The translations under genes and the position numbers were made by a program. From Petrolisthes cinctipes (Eukaryota; Arthropoda; Malacostraca; Decapoda; Porcellanidae), in the NCBI GenBank assembly GCA_033782935.1, contig JAWQEG010000710.1:620001-684000 (forward strand): 64,000 nucleotides of DNA. The letters are read 5' to 3'. The first letter of the stretch is position 1. The number at the start of each line of letters is the position of its first letter. The notes beneath the pieces are model-generated. The model searched no databases. It saw only the letters and a list, made by a program, of their open reading frames with translations, and had not been told where the DNA came from. Shown here one piece after another: positions 60,912 to 64,000 of this stretch.

Positions 60912-63900
60912 TCATGGAGTGTTGGGTGTGTGGGTCTCATTACAGTGCTTGGACTGTAAATATCAACAGTCATCCTTGGGGTGATGGTTGTGTGGGTGTT
61001 ATTACAGTGCTTTGATTGTAAATATCAACAGTCATTCAGAAGGTGGTGGGTGTCATTAGAGTGCTTGGACTGTAAATATTAACAGTCATTCATGGGGTGA
61101 TGGGTGTTTGGATGACATTACAGTGCTTCGACTGAAAATATCAACAGTCATTTATGGGGTGGTGGGTGTGTGGGTGTCATTACAGTGCTTGGACTTTAAA
61201 TATCTACCATCATTTATGGGGTTATGGGTGTGTGGGTGTCATTACAGTGCTTGGACTGTAAATATCAACAGTCATTCATAGGGTGGTGGGTGTGTGAGTG
61301 TCATTACTGAGCTTGGACTGTAAATATCAATAGTCATTCATGGAGTGGTGGTTGTGTGGATGTCATTATAGTGCTTGTACTGTAAATATCAACAGTCAAT
61401 CATGGGGTGGTGGGTGTTTGGGTGTCATTACAGTGCTTGGACTGTAAATATCAACAGTCTTTCATGGGGTGGTGGGTGTGTGGGTGTCATTACAGTGTTT
61501 TGATTGTAATTATCAACAGTCAATCATAGGGTGGTGTGTGTCATTACAGTGCTTGGACTGTCAATAGAAAACAGTCATTTATAGGGTGGTGGTTGTGTGG
61601 GTGTCTATACAGTGCTTGGACTCTAAATATCAAACATAATTCATGGGATGGTGGGTGTTGGGGTGTCATTACAATGCTTGGACTCTAAATATCAACAGTC
61701 AATAATGGGCTGGTGGGTGTGTGGGTGTCATTACAGTGCTTCGACTGTAAATATCAACAGTTATTCATGGGATCGTGGGTGTATGGGTGTCATTACAGTG
61801 TTTTGATTGTAAATATCAACAGTCATTCATAGGGTGGTGGGTATCATTAGAGTGCTTGGACTATAAATATCAACAGTCATTCAAGGGATTGTGGGTGTGT
61901 GGGTGTCATTACAGTGCTTGGACTGTAAATATCAACAGTCAATCATGAGGTAGTGGGTGTGTGGGTGTCATTAGAGTGCTTAGACTGTAAATATCAACAG
62001 TCAATCATAGGGTTGTAGGTGGCATTACAGTGATTGGACTGTAAATATCAACAGTCATTCATAGGGTGATGGGTGTGTGGGTGTCATTACAGTGTTTGGA
62101 CTGTAAATTCAACAGTCATTTATAGAGTGGTGGGTGTTTGAGTGTCATTACATTGCTTGGACTGTATATATCAACAGTCAGTCATGAGGTAGTGGGTGTG
62201 TGGGTGTCATTAGAGTGCTTAGACTGTAAATATCAACAGTCATTCATAGATTTATGGGTGTCATTTGAGTGTTTGGACTGTAAATATCAACAGTCATTAA
62301 TGGGGTGGTGAGTGTATGGGTGTCATTATAGTGCTTGGACTGTAAATATCAACCATATTTCGTGGGGTTGTCGTTGTGTGGGAGTCATTACAGTGCTTTG
62401 TCTGTAAATATCAGGAGTCATTCATGGGGTGGTGGGTGTGAGGGTGTCATTACAGTGCTTGGACTGTAAATATCAACAGTCAATCAAGGAGTGGTGGGAG
62501 TGTGGGTGTCATTACAGTGCTTGGACTGTAAATATCAACAGTCATTCATAGGGTGGTAGGTGTGTGATTGTTATTACAGAGCTTGGACTGTAAATATCAA
62601 CTGTCATTCATGGAGTGTTGGGTGTGTGGGTGTCATTACAGTGCTTGGACTGTAAATATCAACAGTCATTCTTGGGGTGATGGTTGTGTGGGTGTTATTA
62701 CAGTGCTTTGACTGTAAATATCAACAGTCATTCAGAGGGTGGTGGGTGTCATTAGAGTGCATGGACTGTAAATATTAACAGTCATTCATGGGGTGGTGGG
62801 TGTTTAAATGTCATTACAGTGCTTGAACTGAAAATATCAACAGTCATTTATGGGGTGGTGGGTGTGTGGGTGTCATTACAGTGCTTAGACTTTAAATATC
62901 TACCATCATTTATGGGGTTATGGGTCTGTGGGTGTCATTACAGTGCTTGGACTGTAAATATCAACAGTCATTCATAGGGTGGTGGGTGTGTGAGTATCAT
63001 TACTGAGTTTGGACTGTAAATATCAACAGTCATTCATGGAGTGGTGGGTGTGTGGATGTCATTATAGTTCTTGGACTGTAAATATCAACAGTCAATCATG
63101 GGGTGGTGGGTGTTTGGGTGTCATTACAGTGCTTGGACTGTAAATATCAACAGTCTTTCATGGGGTGGTGGGTGTGTGGGTGTCATTACAGTGTTTTGAT
63201 TGTAATTATCAACAGTCAATCATAGGGTGGTGTGTGTCATTACAGTGCTTGGACTGTCAATAGAAAACAGTCATTTATAGGGTGGTGGTTGTGTGGGTGT
63301 CTATACAGTGCTTGGACTCAAAATATCAAACATAATTCATGGGATGGTGGGTGTGGGGGTGTCATTACAATGCTTGGACTCTAAATATCAACAGTCAATC
63401 ATGGGCTGGTGGGTGTGTGGGTGTCATTACAGTGCTTCGACTGTAAATATCAACAGTCATTCATGGGATCGTGGGTGTATGGGTGTCATTACAGTGTTTT
63501 GATTGTAAATATCAACAGTCATTCATAGGGTGGTGGGTATCATTAGAGTGCTTGGACTATAAATATCAACAGTCATTAAAGGGATTGTGGGTGTGTGGGT
63601 GTCATTACAGTGCTTGGACTGTAAATATCAACAGTCAATAATGAGGTAGTGGGTGTGTGGGTGTCATTAGAGTGCTTAGACTGTAAATATCAACAGTCAA
63701 TCATAGGGTTGTAGGTGGCATTACAGTGATTGGACTGTAAATATCAACAGTCATTCATAGGGTGATGGGTGTGTGGGTGTCATTACAGTGTTTGGAATGT
63801 AAATTCAACAGTCATTTATAGAGTGGTGGGTGTTTGAGTGTCATTACATTGCTTGGACTGTATATATCAACAGTCAGTCATGAGGTAGTGGGTGTGTGGG

Positions 63901-64000
63901 TGTCATTAGAGTGCTTAGACTGTAAATATCAACAGTCATTCATAGATTTATGGGTGTCATTTGAGTGTTTGGACTGTAAATATCAACAGTCATTAATGGG
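60895..64000 (+). repeat. Tandem 1,695-bp higher-order repeat, 1.8 copies in window
   Basis: The series from about 60895 repeats with a constant 1,695-bp shift: GGAGTGTTGGGTGTGTGGG at 60917 and 62612, TAAATATCTACCATCATTTA at 61196 and 62891, and the AATAGAAAACAGTCATTTAT unit at 61563 and 63258. Copy 2 is cut by the window edge. Only a few bases differ per hundred. The total copy number cannot be known from this window. Confidence 0.85.

Larger units (their letters stand above)
31019..64000 (+). repeat. 62-bp satellite array, block C
   Basis: The array of the same unit and orientation continues to the window edge. Compared with blocks A and B, 54-bp units with GGTGGTGGGTGTCATTAGAG junctions, and 60-bp units with CATTATTGCTTGG or TATCAAGTCATTC, are much more frequent. 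The GTGTCGGTGACATT variant common in A and B is essentially absent. Local higher-order duplications are shorter and more varied than in block B. Frames of 60-140 codons are repeat translations and no gene is supported. Confidence 0.96.

Noticed and set aside
1..64000. CRISPR-like array of direct repeats
   Set aside because: The repeats adjoin without unique spacers, the unit is 62 bp of diverging copies, and a eukaryotic retrotransposon is embedded in it.
1..64000. CENP-B box in the satellite unit
   Set aside because: I find no match to the TTCG...CGGG core of the box in the consensus unit, so a centromere role is not supported by this motif.

Overview
This window is eukaryotic, almost certainly from an animal genome. 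About 56.6 kb of the 64 kb is one kind of sequence: a head-to-tail tandem array of a 62-bp unit, with 60-, 54- and 52-bp length variants, all in the same orientation. At roughly 60 bp per unit this is on the order of 900 copies. I see no cellular gene, tRNA or rRNA. Open frames of 60-150 codons occur on the + strand throughout the array. They are by-products of the repeat: a 62-bp unit steps through all three reading frames, and only one of the three carries a fixed stop.

Layout: array block A (1-9207) is interrupted by a full-length LTR retrotransposon (9208-15846, genes on the minus strand). The array resumes as block B (15847-30318), which ends at a 700-bp solo LTR (30319-31018). Block C (31019-64000) runs to the window edge. 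Blocks A and B were continuous before the retrotransposon arrived. All blocks contain higher-order repeats. Block A has duplications with spacings of about 1.63, 2.66 and 6.1 kb. Block B has three copies of a roughly 4.5-5.2-kb unit, each made of two related halves. Block C has shorter ones, including three clean 728-bp copies, a 301-bp doublet and a 1,695-bp doublet at the end.

The retrotransposon has two 719-bp LTRs that read as identical, a 4-bp target duplication (GTAT), a primer-binding site, a polypurine tract and one unbroken 1,497-codon gag-pol frame. Its enzyme domains are of Ty3/gypsy type, but integrase lies before reverse transcriptase, the order normal for Ty1/copia. That combination is the hallmark of the Gmr1-like group, described first in deuterostome animals. 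The insertion site survives empty in two paralogous array copies (near 20571 and 25779), so the target and its duplication can be read directly.

The most distinctive property of the satellite is that each consensus unit holds two overlapping perfect inverted repeats that compete for one shared segment, followed by a G/T-rich tract with three runs of three or more G. No function can be assigned from sequence alone. The species cannot be named from this window; an animal, perhaps an invertebrate, is my inference from the Gmr1-like element and satellite richness.
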